This document shows positions 9,109 to 17,992 of a stretch of DNA of 64,000 nucleotides, in pieces; positions within the stretch are counted from its first letter, which is position 1; each line of letters opens with the position of its first letter. The stretch comes from JAFGNB01 sp050304135 (GTDB taxonomy: Bacteria; Fibrobacterota; Chitinivibrionia; Chitinivibrionales; Chitinispirillaceae). Location of the stretch: the NCBI GenBank assembly GCA_050304135.1, contig JBNLDC010000047.1, positions 15,274 to 79,273 of the forward strand, given 5' to 3'. The notes beneath the pieces were generated by a model, which saw only the letters and a list, made by a program, of their open reading frames with translations, had not been told where the DNA came from and did not search any database. The translations under genes were made by a program, and so were the position numbers.

Positions 9109-9290
9109 TTCCTGTTCAGGATTGAATAGTTTATTCTATAACGGTCATTGAGGTGGTCCCTGAATGCATCGAAGGACTCTCGAAATGACACATTTTAACA
9201 GGAAACTCGGTCACACTTCGATCAACTCAGTGCATCGCTTCGAGAGCCCCAGTGTCCGGAAATGGCCAATTCTGAACAGGAACTAAATAG
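9101..9290. mobile_element. Possible MITE-like element with 24-bp inverted ends
   Basis: The left end 9101-9124 (CTAAATAGTTCCTGTTCAGG..) and the reverse complement of 9267-9290 agree at 21 of 24 positions. The 190-bp unit has no coding capacity. Inside is a second imperfect inverted pair around GAAGGACTCTCG and CGCTTCGAGAG. Near copies of one end occur at 7548, 7763 and 59872, so the ends are dispersed. No target-site duplication is obvious. The element overlaps the stop codon of the M23 gene, which suggests insertion at that point. Confidence 0.5.
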
Positions 9291-9367
9291 TACGGCACAG
9301 GTGGAGGGGTGTCGGTAGAGTAAAACTGCGACACGCGGTTGAAATCGCGAATGGTACGTCGATTTCC

Positions 9368-10474
9368 TTAAAGCACACCAACTATCTTCAGAATAATCCA
9401 AAGCACAATAACACCGGCCGATGCAGCTCCTGTAATAACGAGGGGGGTGATTGACTTTGCTGATTTACCGGGTGTCCATACCGGAATGCTGTCGGGATCG
9501 TGCTGGTAGTTGATGATGATTTCATGCGGAGCATTGTCGGAAATCAGGCGGAGCACCTTGAAAAGTTCGTGACCGAAGTCGGCTATGTTGGAGAAGCGGT
9601 CAGCGGGATCGAGTGCCATACCGCGGTCGATAATGGCCGAGAGTTCGGCAGGCATGCTGACCCCGGTCTGATTGAGCGGAAGATATATTCCCTTTGTTTT
9701 TTTCTGAACGATTTCGGTGAGTGTTTTCTGCGGGAAAGCACGTTTACCGGTAATCATTTCGTAGAGCACCGTTCCCAGCGAGAAGATATCGCTCCGGTGA
9801 TCAAGCGTTGAACCGTTGAGCTGTTCGGGGCTGAGGTAGACGAGTGTTCCCATGATCTTCGCGCCCACCGTGTGCAGGCTCACTTCACTCGGGCGGGCGA
9901 TACCGAAATCCATCAGCTTGACAATGCCGTCTTTTGAGATGAAAATGTTGTCCGGTTTGATGTCGCGATGAATAAGCCCGCGGTAGATTTTTCCATAGAG
10001 GGTGTAGTCTTTGGTGTGAGCGTAATGCAGTGCCTGGCAGAGGTAGTACCCGATGGAGATCGCGACGGCGAGCGGAAGTTTTCGGGTCTGTGAGAGGAGG
10101 GTTTTAACTGAATGACCCTCCACATATTCCATCTCGATAAAGGGTATCTGCTGGCTGAAAAAACCGATGTTGTGAATTTCAATGATGTTGGGGTGATGTA
10201 TATCGGCAAGAATTTTCGCCTCGGTCAGGAATCGTTCCCGTGCTTCGTTATTGGTGTATTTTTTAAGAACTTTAACTGCCCGAATCACCTCGAGCCCCTC
10301 ATGCCAGACCTTATATACCTGTGCACTGCCACCTTCACCGATGATCGCCTGCACCTTGTTGGGACCGATTTTATCGTCAAGTTTCGGCATCGGCAGCAGA
10401 TCCGGTTTGTAGGGATTCGCTACCTGATCGGTCATTTTGATGTGCTCAGGGGATTGTTCCGGGCGTGATTCCAT
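9368..10474 (-). CDS. Tail-anchored Ser/Thr protein kinase (Hanks type)
   Basis: A bacterial eukaryotic-like kinase: glycine loop IGEGGSAQVYK, catalytic loop HRDIKPDNIF, and DFGIARPS at the activation segment. A single TM helix sits at the extreme C-terminus (VITGAASAGVIVLWIILKIV), so the kinase faces the cytoplasm with almost no external part. There are no PASTA repeats. The start is placed at the ATG at 10474, with AAGGA nine bases before; an ATG at 10513 has no ribosome site. About 368 residues. It is divergent from the glycosyltransferase gene at 10619. Substrates are unknown. Confidence 0.9.
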   Translation of the reverse strand: MESRPEQSPEHIKMTDQVANPYKPDLLPMPKLDDKIGPNKVQAIIGEGGSAQVYKVWHEGLEVIRAVKVLKKYTNNEARERFLTEAKILADIHHPNIIEIHNIGFFSQQIPFIEMEYVEGHSVKTLLSQTRKLPLAVAISIGYYLCQALHYAHTKDYTLYGKIYRGLIHRDIKPDNIFISKDGIVKLMDFGIARPSEVSLHTVGAKIMGTLVYLSPEQLNGSTLDHRSDIFSLGTVLYEMITGKRAFPQKTLTEIVQKKTKGIYLPLNQTGVSMPAELSAIIDRGMALDPADRFSNIADFGHELFKVLRLISDNAPHEIIINYQHDPDSIPVWTPGKSAKSITPLVITGAASAGVIVLWIILKIVGVL

Positions 10475-10618
10475 GGCATAGGATCCTTGATTGGTGTCGG
10501 TTTTATTGTGCAAATTATGGTGACGGCTGTCTCAATGATGTATTTTGCAGTTTAGCACCGGTAACCATTTAATATAGATAATAGTTTTCTGCATCACAAT
10601 AACTCCTCAGTCTCCAGA

Positions 10619-11665
10619 ATGCCTTCAATTCCCGGTTCAATCCTGCTGATACGATACTCGTCGATGGGCGACGTCATTCTTACTGCACCGGTGGTGAGCT
10701 TTCTCCGTGAGCAGTTTCCAACGGCGACGATCGTCCTCATCACCCAGGAATACTATCGTGAATTCTTCAGAGATGATACACGGTTGTCGAGAGTGATCGG
10801 TGTTGAAAAAAACGAACCGTGCAGGGATTCGGAGCTTCTCGGAACAGTGTGGGATCTTGTTGTCGACCTCCAGAATAACCGCCATAGTGCGGAGCAGATC
10901 CGCTTGCTGCAGTATACGATGCTTCGACGGTTCAACAAACTTCACTTCAAACGTACCCTGCTGCTTTTTCTGCGAGTGAATCGGTATGGTGCTGGAGAAT
11001 CGGTGGCGATGCGATATGTGCGGACCTGCAGAGTCGGACTGCTCTCAGGAAAACTTGATTTTTCACTGCAATTCAACGGCGAACGTTCCGGTCCGGTTTT
11101 CAGCAGGGCGCAATTTGACGACATTGATCGACCGGTGGTTGCGTTGTTCCCGTTCAGTGCTTGGAAAAACAAGGAGTGGCGGGAGAAATACTTCGTCTCG
11201 GTTGCCCATTACTTCAGTATCAAAGGGTGGAATATCATTATCATGGGCGGCAAAGCCGACCGGCAGAAAGCAGCCCGGATGCAGTTCGTTATCGGGCACC
11301 GGTGCATTTCACTGGCCGGCGACCTCTCTCTTCACGAATGCGGAATTGTGCTGAAACACTGCAATCTTGCTCTTGGCGGAGATACCGGGCTTTCACATCT
11401 CGCCCGTGCATGCGGGGTTAAAACAGGGTTTCTTTTCGGCCCTACAACGGTTCATTTCGGCTTTCAGCCTGCCGAAGGATCATCATGTACCATTTTTGAA
11501 ACGGAACTCTCCTGTCGTCCCTGTCATCCGCATGGCGGCAATTTCTGCTGGCGTTTTGACCACCGTTGCATGCGTGGCATTACCCCGGAGGAGGTGATCT
11601 CCGGACTCATGCAACTGTATCATGGTAACGGAGAGGCTGCAGGTACATCGGTACGGCAAGTTTGA
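10619..11665 (+). CDS. Glycosyltransferase family 9 (heptosyltransferase-like)
   Basis: A 348-residue GT9/GT-B protein. It begins with the typical ILLIRYSSMGDVILTAPVV segment and carries ALFPFSAWKNKEW and a C-terminal GGDTGLSHLARACG motif (GDTG-x-H), the nucleotide-sugar site of WaaC/WaaF-type enzymes. Such enzymes add heptose to the LPS core at the inner membrane. Donor and acceptor are not determined. It starts a run of envelope-sugar genes (ArnA-like, GT2), though gaps of about 245 and 86 bases leave the operon structure open. Confidence 0.88.
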   Translation: MPSIPGSILLIRYSSMGDVILTAPVVSFLREQFPTATIVLITQEYYREFFRDDTRLSRVIGVEKNEPCRDSELLGTVWDLVVDLQNNRHSAEQIRLLQYTMLRRFNKLHFKRTLLLFLRVNRYGAGESVAMRYVRTCRVGLLSGKLDFSLQFNGERSGPVFSRAQFDDIDRPVVALFPFSAWKNKEWREKYFVSVAHYFSIKGWNIIIMGGKADRQKAARMQFVIGHRCISLAGDLSLHECGIVLKHCNLALGGDTGLSHLARACGVKTGFLFGPTTVHFGFQPAEGSSCTIFETELSCRPCHPHGGNFCWRFDHRCMRGITPEEVISGLMQLYHGNGEAAGTSVRQV

Positions 11666-11689
11666 CTGCTGATACAGTCCTTTTGTAAC

Positions 11690-11730
11690 CTGCCTATCGG
11701 GTCGGAAAAACTGACGGCAGCATTTTTTTT
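11690..11730 (+). terminator. Possible intrinsic terminator after the GT9 gene
   Basis: CTGCC at 11690-11694 can pair with GGCAG at 11716-11720, with an inner GTC/GAC pair, and a run of eight T follows (11723-11730). The stem is interrupted, so the call is tentative. Confidence 0.4.
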
Positions 11731-11910
11731 GATCCTCATTGCTCCATCCACGGAAATGGCTGCAACCCGACTCCCTGAAGACACCTGCAGAAAAATAGAA
11801 CTACTATCCCGGCAATTAATTATGCATTAACCGGAGTGCGTTCTGCGGGTATCATCCGGAGGCTTGAGTTCCGGCGTAAAATACTGTCGGAATAATTTAA
11901 AACCGGCACC

Positions 11911-13095
11911 GTGAAAAATCTGACGAAAATATTGATTAGCAGAGATGGTATATTTCACGTTCAAGTAGCCACCCCATTGAAGTATTTTCACACCGGACCT
12001 GTGAGCGAAAGGGCAGCTTTGGAAAGTGAACGGCAGGAAACGGTAGCCATACTCGGCTGCGCCGGATTTATCGGATCGCATCTTTGCGAACATCTGCTTG
12101 CTGAAACCGATCTTCATATTGAAGGTGTCGATTTTTCGTCCGGAAAGATCGCCCATCTACTTGATCATGACCGGTTTGCTTTTAATGAGCTTGATGTGCA
12201 CGAAATGGAAACTCTGGTGCCCCTTCTCGAAAAAAGCGCCATGGTGGTATCGCTCGCCGCGCTCTGCAATCCGTATCTGTACAATCATACTCCGATCAGT
12301 GTCATTGAAAGTAATTTCGTACGCATCTATCCGCTTGTTCAGGCCTGTACTGATCTTCGTTGCAGACTGGTCCATTTTTCGACTTCCGAAGTATATGGGA
12401 AAACCCTTTCCGGTGCAATCGGTGCCCTCCTCGACGGAGAACCGTCCGATTTGCACCTGCTCAGTGAAACTACCTCGCCACTCCTGTTAGGTCCGATTCA
12501 CGCGCAGCGCTGGTGTTATGCGAGTGCAAAGCAACTCCTTGAGCGGACGATCTTCGCGTACGGTTTTGAAAAAGGGCTCGATTACACCATAATCAGGCCA
12601 TTCAACTTTATCGGTCCAAGAATGGACTTTATCCCCGGCGTGGACGGAGAGGGGGTACCGCGGGTGATTGCCTGTTTTATGGATGCTCTGCTGCACGACC
12701 GATCAATGCTCCTTGTTGACGGGGGGAAAAACAGACGCTGCTTTACCGCCATTGATGATGCGGTTCGTGCGATTCGACTGGTGCTCGAGCGTCCCGAAGC
12801 TTCCCGCAAAGCGATACTGAATATCGGTAACCCTGAAAATGAAATAACGATTGAGGCATTGGCAGGCAGGATGCGCCAACTTTACGCAGAGGAACGGGGC
12901 ATTGATACGGATACTCTCCCGCCGGTAACAACCGTTTCAGCCGGGGAATTCTACGGCGAAGGATACGAAGACAGTGATCGCCGCGTCCCGGATATACGCA
13001 GGGCAATGAGGGTGTTGGGCTGGAAACCGGAAGTCGCCCTCGACGAGGCGTTGCGACGCACTATCAGCGGGTTCATCAGCGCCTATGGTTGTTAG
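11911..13095 (+). CDS. ArnA-like NAD-dependent UDP-sugar decarboxylase/epimerase
   Basis: An extended SDR enzyme resembling the C-terminal decarboxylase domain of ArnA. The NAD motif is GCAGFIGSH (about residue 46); active-site segments are STSEVYGK and YASAKQLLER. Two longer stretches track ArnA closely: FNFIGPRMDF and a DGG-x-RCFT/LNIGNPENE region. ArnA oxidises and decarboxylates UDP-glucuronate on the way to aminoarabinose for lipid A. The formyltransferase half of ArnA is absent. The start shown is GTG at 11911, giving about 40 extra residues before the Rossmann fold; an internal start is possible. ArnB and ArnT are not in the window. Confidence 0.82.
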   Translation: MKNLTKILISRDGIFHVQVATPLKYFHTGPVSERAALESERQETVAILGCAGFIGSHLCEHLLAETDLHIEGVDFSSGKIAHLLDHDRFAFNELDVHEMETLVPLLEKSAMVVSLAALCNPYLYNHTPISVIESNFVRIYPLVQACTDLRCRLVHFSTSEVYGKTLSGAIGALLDGEPSDLHLLSETTSPLLLGPIHAQRWCYASAKQLLERTIFAYGFEKGLDYTIIRPFNFIGPRMDFIPGVDGEGVPRVIACFMDALLHDRSMLLVDGGKNRRCFTAIDDAVRAIRLVLERPEASRKAILNIGNPENEITIEALAGRMRQLYAEERGIDTDTLPPVTTVSAGEFYGEGYEDSDRRVPDIRRAMRVLGWKPEVALDEALRRTISGFISAYGC

Positions 13096-13181
13096 CCGAT
13101 TGTATACCTTCACCAGGAAATTACCGGTTTTTGATTCGGGGCCGGTAGTGGTTCCGGTTCCGGACTGGGCAAGAAAAAGAA

Positions 13182-13913
13182 ATGATCTCACTCTTTATAC
13201 CGGCATATAATGCGGCGGCGACACTTCAGACAGTCGTTGACCGTATCGACAGAGCAACCTGGCAGCAGGTACACCGGGTCTACCTGATCAATGACGGATC
13301 GGAAGACGATACCTGGCAGGTAATGCAGGATATCGCCCGGAGAAATCCGTGTTGTGAGCCGGTCCTTCAGAAGCATAATAAGGGATATGGTGTTACGGTG
13401 AAGAACGGTCTGGCACGCTGTCGCACCGACGGATGTTCGTTTGCCGCCTGCCTTCATGCCGATGGGCAATACCCTCCGGAATCGATCCTTCCCGCTGTCG
13501 CCAAAATGAGGGAGAAGAGCATCGACCTGCTGCAGGGATCCCGTATTGCTTCCGGTACGGCACTTTCCGGCGGTATGCCGCTGTATAAATTTGTTGCGGG
13601 AAAGCTTCTCACAACCCTCGAGAATCGTGTTTTCAGGATGACAATGACCGATTACCACAGCGGATTTCTCGTGTATGGAAAGAAAGCGCTTAAGACAATC
13701 CCCTTTGAGACACTGGGTGGCGGATTTGATTTTGATCTTGAAGTCATCGCGACTGCCCGTGCCATCGGACTATCTATTGGTGAGGTACCGATTCCTACAC
13801 GGTATGCCGGGGAACGGTCCTACCTGAATCCCGTTGTATACGGTCTCAGAGTACTACGGGTGTTGATCAGATACCAGCTTGGAAGGTACACTATTAGGAA
13901 CAGTTTCAATTGA
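13182..13913 (+). CDS. Glycosyltransferase family 2 (dolichyl/undecaprenyl-phosphate sugar synthase-like)
   Basis: A 243-residue GT2 enzyme with the GT-A fold: FIPAYNAAATLQTVVDRI at the start, NDGSEDDT, and HADGQYPPE in place of the DxD metal site. It ends near the catalytic domain, with no C-terminal TM helices, unlike ArnC/GtrB. Relatives move a sugar from a nucleotide to a polyprenyl phosphate on the inner membrane face. It follows the ArnA-like gene by 86 bases, which makes a joint role in a lipid-linked sugar plausible but unproven. Confidence 0.85.
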   Translation: MISLFIPAYNAAATLQTVVDRIDRATWQQVHRVYLINDGSEDDTWQVMQDIARRNPCCEPVLQKHNKGYGVTVKNGLARCRTDGCSFAACLHADGQYPPESILPAVAKMREKSIDLLQGSRIASGTALSGGMPLYKFVAGKLLTTLENRVFRMTMTDYHSGFLVYGKKALKTIPFETLGGGFDFDLEVIATARAIGLSIGEVPIPTRYAGERSYLNPVVYGLRVLRVLIRYQLGRYTIRNSFN

Positions 13914-14000
13914 ACACTGGATTTTTGTTTCAGGAAGAACCTGCCTGTTTAGGGATCAGCGAACTGCAGGTTGAACCTTCAAGAATGGAGTGAAGTGATA

Positions 14001-15122
14001 ATGGGTCATGCCGACTGGAGATGGGTATGCGGCATTCCGGTCTTCGCCGGTATGTTGCTGTGGGGATGTCGTAACGACCACCAACGACCGACCGATGCAC
14101 TTTCCGATGAACAATATAAACTTTCCACGGTGATCAGTGCGAAGCAGGATTCGGTCCCGACGACACTTGTCCTGTCGTGCGAACTCGGTAAAATTATTAC
14201 GGATGAACCTGCGGGAGACTCTTCCGGAGCCCTGATGGCGGCATTTTCCGAAAAACTCGACAGCGCTGTTCTGCTGCTTTCGTCGAAACTGTTTATGGAA
14301 ACCGACAGCCGCCGGATCATCGGTGCCATTTCCGATATCATTTTTACCAACTGGGGAATCACATTCAGTGAAAACCGTGACGACCTTCGCTACCTTTATC
14401 CGCATCTGGTAGTTGCGGAAAAAAAAGGTTCGTGTGTCGGTATGTCGCTGTTGTATCTGTTGATAGCCGAAAAGGCGGAGTTACCCCTTTATGGTGTCCG
14501 GGCTCCCGGCCATATGTTTGTCCGGTTCGATAATGGGCGTCAGCGTCGTAATATTGAAACGCTTCGGGGTGGAGAAATCATGGATAATTCCTGGTACCGG
14601 CAACGATGGTCGATAAAAGACACCCTGCTGTACCCGCTCGACAATCTCCCTGTTTCAGGTGTTCTTGCACTGGTGAAGTACAATCTTGGTACCGTGTTCA
14701 TGAATACCGGCAATTATGTGAAAGCTAAAAAATATCTTGAACAGGCCAACCAGATGCTCAACAACTTTGCCGAAGCGCAGGGGAACCTTGCTCTCACCCT
14801 AGATGCACTCGGCGATTCAAACGGTGCACTGGAAATGCTGTCGGCTCTCCATGAGCGACACCCGAGCCTGGAGAATATTGACAACAATCTCGCCTCATTG
14901 CAGCTTAAATGCGGCAGATATGCAGATGCACTCTCAACGTATACCGAGTTGTCCTTTAAAAATCCGCAGAATGCAGCGGTTCACTACGGAAGAGCATTTG
15001 CACTTTTTCAACAGAATCGATCCGGTGATTGTCGCAATGCCCTCTCGAAGACGCTCGCGCTTGACCCGCGCCATGCGGGAGCACTGCAGCTTATGAGGAA
15101 ACTGGAAAACCGACAAGACTGA
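14001..15122 (+). CDS. TPR lipoprotein with a transglutaminase-like domain
   Basis: About 373 residues. The ATG at 14001 is preferred to one at 13971 because GGAG lies ten bases before it, and it gives a clean lipoprotein signal ending GMLLWGC (lipobox Cys). The middle part, with EKKGSCVGMSLLYLLIAEKA and APGHMFVRFDNG, has the Cys and His of a transglutaminase/SirB1-like papain fold. The C-terminal half is four or so TPR repeats (for example GNYVKAKKYLEQANQMLNNFAEAQGN). It is probably a periplasmic or outer-membrane scaffold; the substrate is unknown. Confidence 0.75.
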   Translation: MGHADWRWVCGIPVFAGMLLWGCRNDHQRPTDALSDEQYKLSTVISAKQDSVPTTLVLSCELGKIITDEPAGDSSGALMAAFSEKLDSAVLLLSSKLFMETDSRRIIGAISDIIFTNWGITFSENRDDLRYLYPHLVVAEKKGSCVGMSLLYLLIAEKAELPLYGVRAPGHMFVRFDNGRQRRNIETLRGGEIMDNSWYRQRWSIKDTLLYPLDNLPVSGVLALVKYNLGTVFMNTGNYVKAKKYLEQANQMLNNFAEAQGNLALTLDALGDSNGALEMLSALHERHPSLENIDNNLASLQLKCGRYADALSTYTELSFKNPQNAAVHYGRAFALFQQNRSGDCRNALSKTLALDPRHAGALQLMRKLENRQD

Positions 15123-15149
15123 GCTGAAATCGTGGGATCGATAAAATGG

Positions 15150-16319
15150 TCAGGGAAAAACCCATTTGCCTAACGGGCGCACCTCGGGATTGGTTCCCGT
15201 CTCCCAGGGAATAGTTACTCCGCTGATGTGCGCGTTTACCGTCAGGCCGAGCGCGAGCGGCATTCGCATGTCAACGGGTATGCCGTATTTTTCGATACTC
15301 TCCACCGGGATCATGTCAAAATAGGCGGATAGATATCCGGTGAGGGTCTGGTTATTGGCCCCACCCCCGGAGATGATTATAGCGGGAGTTTCCGGACCTG
15401 GTTTGAATTCCGTTCGGTAAAACTGGTAAATGGTACGGGCAGTCAGGGCGGTGATGGTCGCGAGCCGGTCGGCATCGGAAAGCGCTTTGAGGTCGGGGAC
15501 ATTGGCAAGGGCGTCGAACTGTTCGGGAGACGCCTGCTTGGGGGTCGGTTTTGAAAACCACGGGTCTTCGGAGAGTTTCTGAAGACAATCTCCATTGACG
15601 GTTCCCTGCGCAGCAAGGGTACCATCCCGATCAAATTTCTCGCCTTCGGTTCCCGCAATATGCTGCATTATCTGATTGATGCAACAGGTTCCGGGGCCGG
15701 TATCGGAATCAACCAGTATTTCACCCTGTTTCGAATCAATAATAGTCATTCGTGCTACCAGACCGATATTGATAAATATGACGGTTCCACCTATGTGTGA
15801 TGCCAGACGAATATTACCGTAATGTACAGGCTGGGCGGCATCGCCTCCAGCAAGGCAGCGATGACGCAGCAGGTCGGTCAGTACCGGAATGCCGAAGGTA
15901 CCGGCAAGGTGTTGTGCGTCTCCAAGCGGCAGGTTCCATTGTATCTGCTGAAGATCTTCGCCGGTAGGACCTTTCCAGAGCGACGGTTTGTTGAGAACCG
16001 CGAGGTGCGGTTTCCGTTGTGCGGTCGGGAGCTTGGCAAGCACGGTTCTCGCACAGTCGGTGTAGAGCAACGACAAACGATAGTCAAGCCAGGTGATATC
16101 GGCGGGGAAGATGGCACTGTCGGGTGCATCGCTGATGGTCTCGAGCAGTGAGATTATTTTTTGCGGAAAAGGAATGAATGCGTGCGATATTATTTCCCAC
16201 GTTTCTCCGGATGTGGTCAGGTAGAGACACTGAAGGCCACCTTTAAGACCCCCGGAAGAGATTACCAGAATTCTCCGTTTTTTAATCTTTTTAAAGTGAC
16301 CGGACATCATGTTGCGCAT
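15150..16319 (-). CDS. Divergent anhydro-N-acetylmuramic acid kinase-like protein
   Basis: A 389-residue ASKHA-fold protein aligned by motif with AnmK: DSDTGPGTCCINQIM, the DPWFSKPTPKQ segment, IIISGGGANNQTL and a C-terminal PLGKWVFP. AnmK phosphorylates 1,6-anhydro-MurNAc during cell-wall recycling. The family's N-terminal loop (GxMSGTSxDGID) is replaced here by SSGGLKGGLQ, so the phosphate-binding loop is altered. It may be a diverged kinase or a non-catalytic relative. It converges on the TPR lipoprotein gene and no other recycling gene is adjacent. The start is uncertain, with ATGs at residues 1, 4 and 5. Confidence 0.7.
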   Translation of the reverse strand: MRNMMSGHFKKIKKRRILVISSGGLKGGLQCLYLTTSGETWEIISHAFIPFPQKIISLLETISDAPDSAIFPADITWLDYRLSLLYTDCARTVLAKLPTAQRKPHLAVLNKPSLWKGPTGEDLQQIQWNLPLGDAQHLAGTFGIPVLTDLLRHRCLAGGDAAQPVHYGNIRLASHIGGTVIFINIGLVARMTIIDSKQGEILVDSDTGPGTCCINQIMQHIAGTEGEKFDRDGTLAAQGTVNGDCLQKLSEDPWFSKPTPKQASPEQFDALANVPDLKALSDADRLATITALTARTIYQFYRTEFKPGPETPAIIISGGGANNQTLTGYLSAYFDMIPVESIEKYGIPVDMRMPLALGLTVNAHISGVTIPWETGTNPEVRPLGKWVFP

Positions 16320-16465
16320 TGTAGAAATATATATCAGATACTACAGTGAAGGCTGTCGTTTGATCGGTTTTCCTTCAAAATAACGGAAAAGACAGTTCCG
16401 TTTTATAAAAACAAGGAAATAGTATTATTTAACTGCTGTCTGTGGAATCGAGAGAGGAGTGTGCA

Positions 16466-16603
16466 ATGTTTGCACTGCTGCTGGTGACTTACGGAACAAT
16501 AATTGCTCTTGTGACGATATGGACGATCATAATGTTCCGTTCAAATCGTCATTTCCGTTCTGCAATACAGCACCCGTCGTTGACAAATCATATTCGCTTC
16601 TGA
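16466..16603 (+). CDS. Small single-span membrane protein (45 residues)
   Basis: An ATG six bases after a strong GAGGAG opens a 45-codon frame ending in TGA at 16601-16603. The N-terminal two thirds is a clear TM helix (FALLLVTYGTIIALVTIWTI), followed by a basic tail (RSNRHFRSAI). It fits a small inner-membrane protein with the tail inside. No family is recognised. It sits on the opposite strand just past the end of the sigma-factor gene. Confidence 0.55.
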   Translation: MFALLLVTYGTIIALVTIWTIIMFRSNRHFRSAIQHPSLTNHIRF

Positions 16604-16630
16604 CGGCTGCTGCAGCAATTTGTCTGAAAA

Positions 16631-17479
16631 TCAGTCGGTGAATACTTTCAGCGATCTGCTCCGGTAGGAATTTTTAAGCCGGTGGATCGCTTTTTCTTTG
16701 ATCTGCCGAACCCGTTCACGGGTGAGGTGGAGCCTTCTGCCGATTTCGTCGAGTGTGTGCGGCGTCTCTTCTCCAACACCGAAATAGAGCTGCAGTACCT
16801 TTTTCTCACGATCGTTGAGGGTGTCAAGAATTTTATTGACACCTTCCTGCATCGACATCTCGATCAGCCGACTGTCGGGCATTTCCTGGTTTTCATCCTG
16901 CAGAAGATCTATAAGCTGAGAACTGTCATCCGCCTGCACGGGGGTATCCAGCGAGAGGTAGCGGTTACCGATCTTCTGAATTTCAATTACTTCACTTTCG
17001 GCAAGGCCGAGTTCCTTCGCGATCTCTTCGAGGGTCGGCATACGGCGGAACCGCTGCTCAAGTTTGCTCTGGGTACGGCCGACTTTGTGAATTATGCCGA
17101 TACGGTTGAGCGGGACTCTGGTAATACGGGAACGATCGGCAAGCGCTCTGAGAATAGCCTGCCTGATCCACCATACCGCATAGGAAATGAATTTAAAATT
17201 GCGTTTTTCGTCGAATCGTTTGGCGGCCTGGATCAGACCGAGATTTCCTTCACTAATCAGCTCGCCCAGCGGCAAACCCTGATTCTGATAGTTGCGAGCC
17301 ACACTGACAACGAAACGGAGGTTCGCTTTAATGAGCTTCTCAAGTGCCTTACGGTCGCCTTTTTTTATCTTAACAGCAAGCTTTGCTTCATCTTCAGCCG
17401 AAAGCGCCGAATTTTTACTGATGTCTTTGAGATACAACTCCAATGATGTCTCATCGGGTATGATCATGCGTCGTTCCAT
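16631..17479 (-). CDS. RNA polymerase sigma factor, RpoD/SigA family (short form)
   Basis: A 282-residue sigma-70 factor with regions 1.2 (DETSLELYLKDISK), 2 (NLRFVVSVARNYQNQGLPLGELISEGNLGL; FISYAVWWIRQAIL), 3 and 4 (TLDEIGRRLHLTRERVRQIKEKAIHRLK). It lacks the long N-terminal 1.1 region and the non-conserved insert. This is the form of the main sigma factor in Bacteroidota, Chlorobiota and Fibrobacterota, so it may be the primary housekeeping sigma; an RpoS-like role cannot be excluded. AAGGAG lies eight bases before the ATG. Confidence 0.93.
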   Translation of the reverse strand: MERRMIIPDETSLELYLKDISKNSALSAEDEAKLAVKIKKGDRKALEKLIKANLRFVVSVARNYQNQGLPLGELISEGNLGLIQAAKRFDEKRNFKFISYAVWWIRQAILRALADRSRITRVPLNRIGIIHKVGRTQSKLEQRFRRMPTLEEIAKELGLAESEVIEIQKIGNRYLSLDTPVQADDSSQLIDLLQDENQEMPDSRLIEMSMQEGVNKILDTLNDREKKVLQLYFGVGEETPHTLDEIGRRLHLTRERVRQIKEKAIHRLKNSYRSRSLKVFTD

Positions 17480-17992
17480 CTGGAATACTCCTTATAAGGA
17501 AAGAGTACGAGCGTACTTATTCGGATATTGCATTTATGTACACTATTGAGTAATTAACTTTGTGCTTACGGTACGGAGATTTCAGCTCATCCATAAAGTG
17601 CTACGAAATCACCATAAAGTTCATAAAAATGCAGTTTTTGTAGAAAATCTCAGCAATTCTCTACATTACCGCGATCAGGGTTCGGCAATGCTTACTGCGC
17701 ATGTTGCATACCGGTGTCGATATTTCAGGGGATTGTTTTGGTGAATCAGCGAAATATGTCGGTCTTTCCATCTGAACTATCGCCCCCCGCATTGAAGATT
17801 CTGCCTGTGTACTGCTTTAGTGCCCAAGTTCAATTCCGCACCGTCACAATGCCCCTTACATTGCCCCGACGGTGTGGATGCAGTATCTTCAATAATGTTT
17901 TCTGGAGCGGTATAAACAGCGAAAATTGAAATAACGTCTACCGTTTTTACGTTTCCAGATTATTCCTTAGGGGTGGTAATATAAATTATAGA
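17480..17992. other. Non-coding gap
   Basis: About 510 bases between the sigma-factor gene and the end of the next minus-strand gene. The promoter of the sigma factor must lie here. I see no RNA gene, repeat or convincing small gene; short open frames lack ribosome sites. Confidence 0.5.
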
